Shown in pieces: positions 10,801 through 22,200 of a DNA stretch of 64,000 nucleotides. Position 1 is the stretch's first letter, and each line of letters starts with the position of its first letter. The stretch spans positions 15,506,778-15,570,777 of the forward strand of contig CM055106.1 of the NCBI GenBank assembly GCA_029204225.1. The letters are read 5' to 3'. Below the pieces are notes generated by a model, which was not told the DNA's origin, searched no databases, and was given only the letters and a program-made list of their open reading frames with translations. The translations under genes were made by a program, and so were the position numbers. This DNA comes from Diphasiastrum complanatum. Taxonomy: Eukaryota; Streptophyta; Lycopodiopsida; Lycopodiales; Lycopodiaceae.

Positions 10801-11080
10801 GGCCACAACACTGATGCCTCCGCCTGTTCTGCCTGGCAATGCAAGATCTACAGAGCTTCGGATCGAAGCATACAACAACAAGGAGGAGGAGGAGGAGGAG
10901 GAGAAGGAGGAAAGCAACAGAAAGAAACAGAGGAAAAGAAAACGGAGAGAGACAAGGAGGCATTCAATGGCTACACATACGTTGAGCCCGCCCACTTGGA
11001 TGCCAGCCACGAGTCCTGACAGCAAACTCGAAGACTTTTATTTGGCAAGTCTAAGACACGTGGCAAACATTTAACGCCTG
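10801..11080 (-). promoter_or_regulatory. 5' leader and proximal upstream region of ATP2, with a (TCC)n tract
   Basis: The minus strand just upstream of the start codon is pyrimidine-rich, including a TCC repeat (plus strand aggaggaggaggagg, about 10880-10912). Pyrimidine-rich leaders are common in highly expressed plant housekeeping genes. No clear TATA box stands out, so the transcription start cannot be placed. The open frame through this stretch reads as Ser/Leu-rich low complexity and is probably untranslated. Confidence 0.45.
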
Positions 11081-12801
11081 TTGAAAGATGTAACGGTGGC
11101 GAGGTTAAAATCTCAGCTTGCCATTAAGATACAGGGAGAGAAGACAAAAACGAGAAGCTAATTGCTACCTTTCTCTTCAGCACATGACTAGCACCACCAT
11201 ATGATTGTGTGCATTTTTTGCTTTGCCGTGCTAAAGCTATATTACAACTATTTGCTAAAACCTCGGGTGTCACTCTTAACAGAGCTAGAGCATTGGTTTT
11301 TTTTTTTTTTTTGACAAGCTTTTCTATTTCCGATTTGAGAGCCCTACGTAAAGCGAAATGTTTCACGATTTGATCACTTGCTTGATAGGAAGGTGACGCC
11401 TTTTGTTTGGAGAGGATTGAACTCAATCGAAGGATTTATCGCTTATTATACCTTTAGAATATGAGAAAAATACTTGAATCAGAGATAAATTATCAAAAAA
11501 ATTGTTTTATCTTTGAGTGCTTAATCAGATGGACAATGATTCTTGGCATACAGTCAAAAGCATTAAGGAGAACTTTTCTAAAATTAACTTTTGAGAATAG
11601 TAGTTCAATATGGAAATAATGTTACATCTATGTCCGCGACTAACAAGGATTTGAAACAATCTTTGATATGGATATGTTGGCTCTCTTGTTGTCAAGATCA
11701 TTAGTTATGCCTTGAAATTTAACTCATAGCTTTGTCATGATAACGATAAGCTAATGCAAGGATTTGTTAAAAAAATTATCGTGGGGCAATCAACTAGTCA
11801 TTTCACAATGGAATGCTTCTGGATTTGATGTATTCTAGCGCAAAGCGACCTTGATAGTTTTCAATACATTTGTTCTTAATCATTTTATTTGATTTTTTGA
11901 GGACTAGTAATGTGCATATTAAAAAAAATTGTTCTACAACTGAATAATATCATCATGGATTAAATAATGATATTATAAACAAATACTATATTTGAAGAAA
12001 CATCGGTGTTCATTTATGAACTTTTTGGTTGATAGACTAGATTATAATAAGTTTGATTTCCAACTATACTTTGTCTAAACTCTGTTTGAACCATTATAAA
12101 AGGGGTGATAATTGTCCTAATATATAAATCGGTATAAATAAAATAGAAAAATTTAGTGAGAAAGATAAATTACTTTTTTTATCATTATTCGAATCTGTCA
12201 ACCCAAATTGGTGTTACTAAATGCCACTATAATTAGCAACATGCAAAAATTAGATTAAAAAATTCAAACATCAATTGTGAAAAGCTAAGAAACCATACCA
12301 AACCCATATTTAACGCCAATATACCTCCCTCTTTGGAAAAATGATATTATTCATATTACAGGGACTCAAATAGTACAACCAAGATCTGCAGAGTGATAAC
12401 AATGCTACTACAAAAATCCTTGGTAGTAAGAAAATATTTTACTGGATATTCTAAGAAGTAATGAGGAACTCAAAATCAGACATGGACTTGATAGAAAAAA
12501 AGGTACATCAATTATAGTTAGGATCTACAAGACAATATCCAAAGTGTAATTTAGCTCCATGACAAACAAGAGATGGTGATCAATGGAATCACATGGACAT
12601 ACATGATTCTAAAGTCAAAATTTTCATTAAAAACTATAAAGGTAAGTCTCAATCCGTTGATATCACTACATGAAGTGACCAATGAAGAGCCATCATCAAA
12701 TGTGGTGATAGTGCAAAATAGTGAATGGATCAACCATTCCATACTAAAGTGACTGGGTGCTTAATCTAAAAATTTCAAATGACTAATCTATAGCATATAG
12801 T
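11081..12801. other. Intergenic, AT-rich, nothing recognised
   Basis: No frame of interest, RNA gene or repeat array was seen. A run of T at 11295-11313 and scattered AT-rich stretches are present. Short minus-strand frames near 12550-12740 do not resemble any family I know. Confidence 0.5.
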
Positions 12802-13557
12802 TGTAGTGGGTTTCTTTCCTTGCCTAACCTGAATCCAAGATCTAGTCAATCTAGCATCAAAGAGACGGAGTTAGTTGTCACGCGGAGGTTCGTTCCCATG
12901 AGAGTGATAGTATAGTTTAGATTTCAACATGAATGGAGGATCTAACACTAACATCCATTAACACTAAGCATTAACACTACATCCATTAACCCTACTTCCA
13001 TTAACCCTAAATCCACAACAATGATAGAAACTTACTCTTTTCTCTTTCCCTTTCTCTCTCACAAAAAGCATAAGAAATAGCAGTCCCAATAATGATCAGA
13101 TCCAACAATTAGTAAAATCCAAAGAAAGCATGAGAAATGGAGGAGAAGAGAGGAAGAGCAAGGACATTCATCAATCTATTTCTAAAGAGAACTAATCTGC
13201 TTTATTGAAATGAGGAAATGAACATGAGGAACAACTCGAGTTGGTCCCTTTATATAGTAGAGAGGAGGACCCTGGCCTCTGAATCCTATTGGTCTAGTCT
13301 TGCCTCTCTTTTTATTCAAATTTAAAAAAGTGTGGGAACCAACTGGAGGGAAACCCACCTTTTATTCACTAACTTGACATTTAGGCCCTGCGACATTAAA
13401 AGTCCACAAAAAGGCCTAAAGTCCTTTTATAAACTTTTAACTAATCAATCAAATAACTATGTGATCATCGGGTTGGACTTACACACGCAGGGTGCCAAAT
13501 CCCTCTCACTTATCAACTAGGGTTAGGGTTGCCTTGGGATCCGCAAACCCTCGAACA
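12802..13557 (-). repeat. 756-bp LTR (3' LTR of the Tat-like element), family copy 1
   Basis: On the minus strand it starts TGTTCGAGGGTTTGCGG after a G-rich polypurine tract and ends CCCACTACA. The same LTR occurs at 28654-29426 (minus), 51061-51820 (plus) and 55829-56315 (minus, internally deleted). It has a TATA-like CTATATAAAGG near 13244-13255 on the minus strand, a CCAAT-type block (plus strand aatcctattgg at about 13284), and a degenerate repeat of cattaac(a/c)cta at 12948-13020. Copies at 28.6 and 51 kb are followed by a tRNA-Asp-type primer-binding site, which fits the Tat/Athila branch of Ty3/gypsy. Confidence 0.85.
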
Positions 13558-13578
13558 ATATCCCCCACCAAAACTGGT
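13558..13578 (-). other. Polypurine tract of the Tat-like element
   Basis: The minus strand reads TTTTGGTGGGGGATAT immediately before the LTR start. The matching site at the 56-kb copy reads TTTTAGTGGGGAATAT (56316-56334). The position and purine content fit the primer for second-strand synthesis. Confidence 0.7.
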
Positions 13579-13607
13579 GGCGGTTCCATGACACCTGCAA
13601 TATGCAG

Positions 13608-15529
13608 TTATTGGGGACTTTTATTGGCTTCGTCCCGAATCTTAATTAAATGATACTGCACCTTCTCCATAAAGTCAAGACGTGTAGTATTGAAATCCAA
13701 ATTATGCGGCAGGAAACAACAGTGGGCTTCGGCAATACACTTGGAAGTTGTCCATGAGGTGAAGCGGGATTCCCAAGAGCCTCCCATCATAGCCGCACGG
13801 AAATACAGTCGAGCAATCAGTAGCTGATCTTTGATTTGCTCTGAGGCCATCGGCCTATTTGGATCGAATGCCAGGGTAGGAAGACAATCGTCCCATTTGG
13901 TTGCCACTGACGCCAACAGAGTTAGATCTTTTGCAAACATTGCCGATTGTCGCACTGTTGGATCCGGAGAGTGGACATACTCTCTCTGATATGCTTGTAA
14001 GGCCCGATGGAAGTCCACTGAAATATTCCAGCTGTAAGACTGGTGGATGATTGGCCAATTGGGCATATGGATGGTGATTCTATCCATAGCCAATCCCAAA
14101 TCTTTCCATTTTTGTCTTCATGGCATTGGCACGTAATAAGCATCTACCCTCAACTGGCGAGGGCTGGCGATGTAACTCCTAATTGATTTCGAAGTTTTCT
14201 CAAAAATCGTGATTCTCCATGCTGGCTGCTCTCCCAATGCAGGTATTTTGTCCAATTCTTTGCCGGCCTCGATCTCGGAGGTCTTAAATTTGAGAACCCA
14301 TCCACCACGCGAGGACTCATGTGGATGCTCCTTTAAGAAGATCTGAATCTGGTCCCCGACGCTGATGGGCCTTCTGAATAAAGGGCTTGTCCTTGATGAG
14401 GACGGACCCTCTTGTACTGCCGGTATAGTTGGCGGTTGATCTACTTCGGTGTGCGGGGGTGAGGCGGCCTGGGCAGCTGTAATGGGAATGGTAGGCCCAA
14501 TGGTCACAGACTGTCCTTGTATGGGAGCAGAGGTGAGGGAAGCATCAGAGGTGAGGGAAATGGGAAGTTCAGTACGAACAGCAGTAGGGGGTGGAAGCGC
14601 AGCTGACGAGGTATGCCTAGTACGTCGTCATGACACGGAAGGCGAGTTAGGAATTACGATCTCGCTGCGTAGACGACGACGACTATGAGAACTTGAGGCC
14701 TGGTGAGATGACTCGGCCGGTGCTTCTTCGTAAACCGAAAGCACAGAATCCAGGTGGAAGCCATGGATTCTGTTTTCTAAGTGAGAAGCAGCTAAGAGGG
14801 ACAATAGAGAGCCAGCGACAAACTGCTGCTTTGTATTGGCCTTAATAGCTCGCTTGAGCTCACCAGAAATAGTCTTGAACCAGTTATATGATTCAAGAGG
14901 GGGGCTTTGGCCAACTTTATGTGGGACTTCACTATCATGTGAAGGACTTGAGATGTGATGCGGTCTTTCCTGAGGTTGCCAACCATCAGGAAATGATTCA
15001 ACAATTGGGCAGTGGCATGGATGGAAGGCTCAGTGATGGCTTCTAGAAGGTAGCCATCATTAGTCCAATGCAGATCGTTGGTGAGGTCAATGTATGGCTT
15101 GATGGCATGTTTGGCGTGCTTGTGATTGGGTGAGGCTTGCGTACCAGATGAGATTCCTATAGTTGCAAGTGCGGCCTCAGTGACGCGCACCTTGCGTGTG
15201 GCTCCTTGGAAGGTGATGTAAAACTTAGATTTCTCTTCCTTCCACATACTAAAGGCAAGAGTGATGAAATCCATATTGATGCGTCCCGAAAAGGCTCTCT
15301 CATGAATACCCATTGCAGTAAGTAGAGGCTCCGCAAGGGTCATCCACTGAGTGACTATGCTTGTGGTAGGAAGAATCATAATGTCCGTTGCAGATGAGAC
15401 ATCACGATGGATAGTATAGCACGGAGACTGGGAAGTATCGGTAGAAGACATGATAATCAGAAAGGAATTATATCCACGTGAGAGTGTATTAGAAGGCAAT
15501 GCAGGAAATTTGGAAGGCTTTGGTTGCAA
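13608..15529 (-). pseudogene. Large non-gag/pol ORF next to the 3' LTR (about 615 residues before decay)
   Basis: Three minus-strand frames (15529-14792, 14507-14118, 14099-13608) look like one protein starting near ATG 15451 (MSSTDTSQSP). A frameshift falls at the G run near 14905, a TGA near 14632, and another break near 14118. The first part has FSGRINMDFITLAFSMW and VTEAALATIGISSG; the middle is Ser/Arg/Pro-rich; the end has SSRGGWVLKFKTSEIEAGKE, NWPIIHQSYSW and FHRALQAYQREYVHSPDPTV. A second copy lies at 56404-58424 in the same relation to the same LTR family. No protease, RT, integrase or zinc knuckle motif is in it. The first part loosely recalls plant transposon domains found as extra ORFs in Athila-like elements, but I do not recognise it firmly. 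It could be an extra ORF between integrase and the 3' LTR, or the main ORF of a non-autonomous element. Confidence 0.65.
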
Positions 15530-16272
15530 GAAAAATTTGCAAGAGCTTCGCTAGCACAAGTGAGGAATGAATTGAATTCAGCCAACTATAGGTGAATTTG
15601 GTGGGTCTATTACACTGAATAGTAGTTGGGCTAATCAGTTCTGAACAAAAATTTACAAGCATGTACAGTTTTGTAAAAATAGGCTATAAAAATCTCGGTG
15701 AAGGTTTCTAGGGATCTAAACCTATCAGGCGAACGTTTTTCAGGATTGGCAAAGGATGAACCTTCGCCCTAGAGGGTCCTTCGCCCAAGTACTATCATAA
15801 ATGCTTTTTTTCACAATCTGAACCTATGGACAGTCTAATTTTGACATTTTAAGATCATCTAGCAGGTTGGCGAAGGTTCATAATGACGTTATGATGCTCG
15901 ACGAAGGTTCCAAAAATGGCATATCACTGAACATTCGCCTGACTCAAAAATTGAATTTTCTCTTGTCAGAAACCTTCGTCCACCTCAATTTAGATAAATC
16001 AAGGGTGAATGTATAGTCTGAGAGATCAGCGAAGGTTTCTGATACTGTATTGGCCAAATCTGACCAAAATAGAGGTTTCCTACGTCATTTTCCATAAAAA
16101 TACTGTGCTTCCTTTTCCTTATGCTGATGACTTCCTGACTTTTGCTCATCAGTCTTTTCTTATTATTATTTTTTTTTAACTGTCTTTTTCCCAAAAAAAA
16201 AAAAAAAAGTCAGCAAATTAAATACTGAAAACAAAAAATTGAAAACAAATAAAATGAAAAAATATATTGAGA
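15530..16272. other. Non-coding spacer with clustered GCGAAGGTTC-type motifs
   Basis: Between the non-pol ORF and the integrase lies AT-rich sequence with at least eight copies, in both orientations, of a motif close to GGCGAAGGTTC (for example near 15782, 15872, 15902, 16028). Similar motifs occur in the leader of the family member at 51061 (about 52195-52500). An A run ends the spacer at 16192-16208. This resemblance argues that 15.5-16.1 kb may be a retroelement leader. Confidence 0.5.
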
Positions 16273-17345
16273 TCAGGCTTGCTGAATTGGTGGAGCAGAC
16301 TGTCGAAACTTGCGTAATCGGCTGCCATTTACCAGAGTATCAAATCGTTTTCCATCCAAGTGCTCAAGAATTACTGCGCCATAGTTCAGGATTTCCTTCA
16401 CTTTATACGGGCCTTCCCCAGTAAACTTCAACTTACCCTTGATCAGCTTGGTTTTGTACATCAATGCAAGCTCTCCTGCTTCCAGATCTTTCTTGTGCAA
16501 TCGCCAGTCGTGCCATGTCTTGCGGCGGGCTTTCTCTGCTGCTAAGGCATGAACTGCCATCAATCGGGTTTCATAGAATTTGTGCAACGCGTAGTGACGA
16601 AGTTGTAAAGACTGATCATCATATAATCGTTCCGTTGCTGCTATGCGTAAAGATGGGATTAAAAATTCAATTGGCATAACAGCATCTTGACCATAAACCA
16701 GTTGAAAATGTGTTTAACTAGTACTATTTTTGTAAGCGGTTCTGAATGCCCATAATGTTGCATACAGTTTATGTTCCCAATCAGACCAACTCACTTCAAC
16801 TGTCTTTGTCATAATAGTGCAGAGAATCTTATTGGAAGATTCAGCTTGGCCATTCCCTCTAGGATAATAGGGAGTACTAAATCTGTGTATAACAAAAAAA
16901 TCTTCCAGTAAACACTTTATTGTTTGATTAACAAAGTGTGTACCCCGATCATTGACAATTTCGATCGGACATCCGAATCTGATTATAATATTTTCATATA
17001 GAAACGTGGCCGTAGATTTTGCATCAGCCACTTTGACAACTTTAGCTTCAACCCATTTGGTCATATAATCAGTTGCGACGATAATGTAGCAGGCCTGAGA
17101 TCCTTGAGCAGCGGGATGAATAGGACCAACATAATTCAGTCCCCATTCTTCAAACGGTGCTTGCAATAAAACCGGATGTAAGAGTTCATAATTCTGTCGA
17201 GTAGGCCGTCGTGCTCGCTGGCAGACATCACATGTCTGACTAAAATTTTATGTGTCTTTATGAAGCGTAGGCCACCAACAACCGGATTGCAAAAGTTTGT
17301 GAACAGTAATATCTGTAGAGAAGTGTCCTCCACCCATGCCATCAT
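16273..17345 (-). pseudogene. Tat-like Ty3/gypsy integrase
   Basis: Minus-strand frames give the zinc-binding N-terminus (GGGHFSTDITVHKLLQSGC, overlapping the end of the RNase H frame), then the catalytic core from 17166 with PFEEWGLNYVGPIHP, ATDYMTKWVEA (first Asp), GCPIEIVNDRGTHF (second Asp) and YYPRGNGQAESSNK (Glu). The C-terminus (16677-16273) has VYGQDAVMPIEFLIPSLRI across a frame break and GPYKVKEILNYGAVILEHLDG, without a chromodomain. The PSLR block and absent chromodomain fit the Tat lineage. At least three frame breaks make it inactive. It would insert the element's DNA copy into the genome. Confidence 0.85.
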
Positions 17346-19053
17346 GTGAAAACATGATTAGATCTGGTACTTCATGTGGTAAAACACATCTTTGTAGAAT
17401 ATTATCTGATCCACGACGATACAATTGTCTTGCAATTAATTGATAAGGTTGAGCCTTATGAATCAATTGTCTTTTCTGTACTTTTGTCAAAGAGTCATTT
17501 GGTTGTCCTAGCATCAGGTACTCAACAATATCTGCCGCCCACTCAGGTACTACTTCAACATAGAACAACACAGTATCTGGCAGTTCATCATCCACTTCAG
17601 TATTAACTGGTGCGGATTCAATTCGTGAAACGTGATCGGCTAGATAATGTTGCTTCCCCTTTCTGACCACAATTTGAAAGTCAAATTCAGTCAATAATAA
17701 TAACCATCTTGCAATACGTCCAATATTACACGTCTTATTTACCAAGTAAAGTAACGGTTGATGATCCGTATAAAATGCAAAGTGCGTTTCCATGAGATAG
17801 TGACAAAATTTCCAAACAGAAAAAATCATGGCTAGCGCTTCACATTCTGTTGTTGAATAATTCTTCTCTGGATCTGTAAGATGTCCGCTTGCAAATCGTA
17901 TAGGATAATCCTTCTTATAGTCACCTGGCTGTGTCAAAACTGATCCAATGGCGTATTTTGAGGCATCCGTATGAACATGAAATTCTAATGTCCAATCTGG
18001 AGAACGCAGTATTGGTGCTGAAAATAATGTTTTTTTTAACTTTTCAAAGGCTTCTAACGCCTCTACTGTCCAAATAGGAACAATAGCTAATTTGTATATA
18101 GGTCGTGCTAAATTTGCAAAGAAGATAATAAAAATTTGATAGTAGTTTGCATGACCCATACACACATAAACTTCTCGAATTGTTGTTGGCGGTGGCAATT
18201 CCACAATAACTTTGATCTTAGAATAATCGGTGGCAATACCATGTCTTGATATCACATGTCCAAACACCACTCCGTGAGAAACCCATATATGGTATTTTTC
18301 TGGATTTAGAGAAATCTGATATTTGCGGCATCTTTCAAAGGCTTTCTCCAACCGATTCAAGTGGTCTATATCTGTACTATGAACTCCCAAGTCGTCCAAG
18401 TAAATTTCAAGGAATTTTTGCAGGTAATCTTTAAAGGCAAATTGCATTCCTCTTTGGAATGAACTTGGTGCATTACAGAGTCCAAACGACATTACTTTGT
18501 AAGCATAGGTGCCCCATTCTGTTGCAAAAGCAGTTTTGTGGCGATCGGCAGGTGCAATCTTAACCTAGTTGTAACCACTAAATTCATCCAGGAAACTATA
18601 AACTTCCGCTCCAGCAAGGCGATCCAAAATGCTTTCAATAAAAGGTAATGAAAAGTGATACTTTCGTGTCACTTTATTCAATGCTTTGATATTCACACAT
18701 ATTCGCATTTTCCCATTTTTCTTAGGAACAATGACAATCGGTGAAATCCATTCGGTATGCTCGATCTCATAAATGAAATCGACGTCAAGTTATCTCTGAG
18801 GTTCTTTCTTTATCAGATCTGCCACATTAGGATTATAGTGATAGAACTTTGTAACCTTTGGTACTGCATCAGGTACTAAAGGTATGGTATGTTCAATGAC
18901 TGATGTCGGAATACCCTTCAAGTCTTGATAAGTCCATGCAAAACAATCTTGATACTTAATAAGTAGCAAACGGAGTGCTTGATACTGTTCAGGAGTAAGT
19001 TGTGATCCCACTTGTACAATCTTTTCCGGTTCTCCTGGTTCGACAAGATTCAT
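17248..19053 (-). pseudogene. Tat-like reverse transcriptase and RNase H
   Basis: From 19053 the frame starts with FAWTYQDLKGIP, the conserved region before RT in plant gypsy elements. 18790-18500 gives GKMRICVNIKALNK and SFLDEFSGYN, with a TAG in the region near 18570. The main frame (18492-17248) has SFGLCNAPSSFQRGMQ, the catalytic IYLDDLGVHS, then RNase H with HVHTDASKYAIGSVL, STTECEALAMIFSVWKF, FYTDHQPLLYL and YLADHVSR. Catalytic Asp residues are present, but stops and a shift between 18.5 and 18.8 kb break the enzyme. A second, shorter copy of the same family in plus orientation lies at 23830-25115. Confidence 0.9.
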
Positions 19054-19056
19054 TGG

Positions 19057-20142
19057 CTACGTCCTAGCTGGGCCATTGTAAACCTCTTTAGATTCTGGCA
19101 TGTGTTCTTCAGGTTCACGATGTGCTTTAGATAACATGATAACCACATCATCCAGTGTATAACGTTTAAAATGCTCTCGCATATCATGCTGGATTACATT
19201 TGCTTGTTCTTTTTCGAAAGGACTTGTCTTGGATCTTCGTTTAGTCTTCTTAGCAGGAATTGATCGTGGAGGTGATAACTTTCGGGATGATAAATCTTTC
19301 TTCACAGGTGAAGACTTCCTAGATGATGATGTCTTGCTGGAGATCTGACTTGAAGAATCATTCTTGACTTTTCTTTTGCCTTTATCCAATAGAGGTGGCA
19401 CTTCCTTTAAATCGATCATTTGAGGGGAATTTTCCCATTTCAGGACCGTATTATAACGTTGTTTTGCTTGTTTCTTCGTCATCGAACCTGTCATCCTATC
19501 TCTCTTTAATATAACTTCTTTGGGCGATTTGATTGTTGGTTAATCAAGAACATTACGCACTCCAAATTTGGTCGGATCCATATGATGTAGAATCTGTTCA
19601 TCTGTAAATTCTGCATTGCCATCATAAGTTAAGACATGGCTCATTGGTATGAGATGATCCTCAATTGGATCTGGTATAGGTCCCGTTGATATCCAGACTA
19701 CATTCAGCACATTTAGTGAAAACGTGATTGGCGTATCCAAAGTTCGATCTAACAAGGAAATCTCGCTCATTTCTGATTGAATATCTTGTTGACACATATA
19801 TCCTACTGTACAATCAATTGTTGCAAGAGCTTCGTTCCAATTGACAGTATCCGTTTGAGAATCGTAGTGAACTCCCAATTTTTTCTCTAGTCGATCACAA
19901 GTGTGATCCGTTGTTGATGAATCGTCATCCGCTTTTTGAACCACTAGCTTGATAGTCCAAGTCGTAGGATCAATTTTAACTGCACGTTCACGATTTTCAA
20001 AAGTGATTTTGCCGGTACCCCAGTTATGAATTACTTGCGCAACTCGTAACCATGGACATCCTAAGAGAACTCGATAGACATTTGGTGCTTCTGGTAAGTC
20101 CATCACGACGAAAGTAATGCCATCTGTGTAATTCACCTGACC
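19057..20142 (-). pseudogene. Tat-like protease C-terminal part and linker
   Basis: The frame 20136-19540 starts within a retropepsin-like domain (ITFVVMDLPEAPNVYRVLLG, then CPWLRVAQVIHNWGTGKITF) and continues into a linker with DTVNWNEALATIDCTVGY, which is matched by INWSHSLATIDCVNADYC in the plus-strand copy near 23960. 19494-19057 is a Lys/Ser-rich linker. The N-terminal half of the protease, with the active Asp region, is not upstream in this strand; it lies on the opposite strand at the right end of 20143-21403. The two halves meet only if that segment is flipped. Confidence 0.75.
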
Positions 20143-21403
20143 ATGAGACTGCCTTTTGCAACTTCAACCCTCGGATAATTCAGCAACGGTATGCCCAGAT
20201 GGGATATCGAGATCCATAGTATGGAGGCAATCCAACAGCAAGACTACGGCAATCTACTCTTGGATACCCGAAACGTCTAGTTTTGCCTGCCCCACCAAAA
20301 CACCCCGCTCCTCCTGCCAATTTAATGGAACCAGAACCTTACGGAAGAGCTAAGCCATTTAATGGAGCTATGGTAATGATCAGGAAGGTGGATCTTCAGA
20401 ACAGTATGCCATTTATGCTGCCGCTCAACAACAAGCCTCGAGAAATTGGGCCAGAGCACCACTTGGATGCTTTGCATGTGGAGAAAATCACAGAGTTGCA
20501 GAATGCCCAAATAAAGAAAAATTTGTACCATTCTGTCATGATTGTGGATATGGGCATTGCTATAAAGACTGTCCAGCAAGACCGAAGCCACCACCAGTTA
20601 CAACACCTATAAATTTGATAACAATTAAGCAAGGATCGGTAGCTCATAATAAACCAAGTGCACCCTTGATGGTGGTCACCAGAGTACAAAAGCAAAAAGA
20701 ACCAATAGTGGATTTGGTACCTGTTGATTCTATACCATTGAACGATACACCAACAACATCAAAAGTCTATCCAAATCTTAATGCAGAAAAACGAAGATAT
20801 CAAGATATGAGACAGTGGATTAAACATCTGCAAGAAGAAGAGGAACTTGAAGCTGCTAAAGTAACAGCTGAAGTTCGGTCTTCACCATTGCAGCCTCCAA
20901 GAAATTTACGTACAGATATGAATGATCAATTACATCATCACGAAGAACCCTTCAAGATGACTGAACCGGAAGCACCGCATACAGAATTACTCATGAATAT
21001 TTTGTCTAGCAAGATCAATATTTCATTGGGAGAGCTCCTAAAGTTGGTGCCAAAAACAAAAGAAGTCTTAGCGCAAAAGTTAGCTCAAGAAGAATCAGAA
21101 GACCATCAGGAGCCACTTTTTTGTGCTGGATTTGAAGAATCTAACGATGTCCTCCATGTTGGAGTAGCTTGGGAAAGTGAACAAAAGAATATCACTCTGC
21201 CAATACAACATAGACAATTTTCTAAAGAAGCAGCCGTGATAGACGGCAGTTCATGAGTTAACCTGATTTCTACAAAGCTATGTACAAAATGGGGCCTTAC
21301 AAAGATTAAGCCTGCTACTTTTGCTATTAAGCTAGCTGATCAGACGACGGTTCGTCTATGAGGAATGGTGGAAGATATACCTATCAAGATTGCAGAAGTA
21401 TAG
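20143..21403 (+). pseudogene. Inverted internal segment: gag zinc knuckles, linker and protease start
   Basis: On the plus strand, opposite to the rest of the element, the translation gives PRIIQQRYAQMGYRD, then zinc knuckles CFACGENHRVAECP and CHDCGYGHCYKDCP (20470-20585), a long Glu/Lys-rich linker (20615-21240), and the start of a retropepsin with AAVIDGSS, VNLIS, KLADQTTVRL and EDIPIKIAEV (21225-21402). In element order this belongs exactly between the gag ending at about 21404 and the protease part starting at 20142. The simplest reading is a 1.26-kb inversion inside the element. Only one or two stops interrupt the linker, so the inversion may be younger than much of the other decay. Confidence 0.8.
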
Positions 21404-22200
21404 ATTTTTTCAATTGAGGACACTCGTTCACTGTGTGATTTTCTGTACAAATAGAACACCAGACATTTTCCCTGGTAGGAAAAGTCTTTGCAAACTTCTC
21501 AGGTTCCTTGTTCGCTTATCCGTGGAAATTTTCCAATGCTTTGATCTTCTCATCAAATTGCAACTACAACTTTTCCATTTGTTTCTGTTGGGTCTTTCCA
21601 AGTTTCTCGATCTCATTGAGCATCATTTCTGCAGTAGCATTGGCATTCGTTCATGCAATAGTGGTGGATGTCATAGTAGTCTGCCCTGCTGTATAAGGCA
21701 ACATACTGACATTCGGCTCATCATTTGAATCTTCATCCTCCTCCCGAATTGCATCGTCCATCGCATTTTGCAAAAGTGCATACTCATTATGGCGTTTCAG
21801 TTCACGTCTGATCCGTTTAGGTAGTCCTGACAAAAACCACATAATCATGGCATTTTCATTAATCAGCTCAGGCTCACACTCAGATCTAAGACGTTTCATC
21901 CTTTCGATGTAATCTCGAACCATTTCCCGCTTTCCCATTTTAATTTTACTTAGAAATAGGATAGGGTCTTCCATAAACTTCCGTGGTTTGAACCATATGA
22001 TAAGGGCTCATTTAACAACCTCCCAATCTGTATGCTCAGTTTCATCTTGGTTATAGTACCAATCTTGTGCTGCGCTTGTTAAGGCCATAGGAGACAACTT
22101 AAGTTTATCTTGAGGATAAATCTCACCAGCAAAGAGGCTAAAAGCTAGTGGCCTATTACATCCTTTAGATATTCCTACCGGAAAGTGAGAAAGTATATCT
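21404..22200 (-). pseudogene. Tat-like gag (capsid region and first zinc knuckle)
   Basis: Minus-strand frames give LAFSLFAGEIYP and LKLSPMALTSAAQDWYYNQ (22150-22040), then KIKMGKREMVRDYIERMKRL, INENAMIMWFLSGLPKRIRR (21950-21800), an acidic stretch, and near 21430 a knuckle CSICTENHTVNECPQLKK. These are the usual capsid helices of plant gypsy gag. The first 15 codons of the frame, beyond about 22200, are a shadow of a plus-strand chromovirus integrase, so the gag N-terminus is lost at that junction. Two frame changes lie inside. Confidence 0.8.

Noticed and set aside
10801-11025. Upstream in-frame ATG extending the ATP synthase beta frame by 75 codons
   Set aside because: The extension is Ser/Leu-rich low complexity from a TCC-type tract, and the ATG at 10800 has the better context and begins a typical presequence.
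12948-13020. Interstitial telomere repeat (attaaccctaa words)
   Set aside because: The words are part of a degenerate LTR-internal repeat with cattaacacta variants and recur in all four LTR copies.
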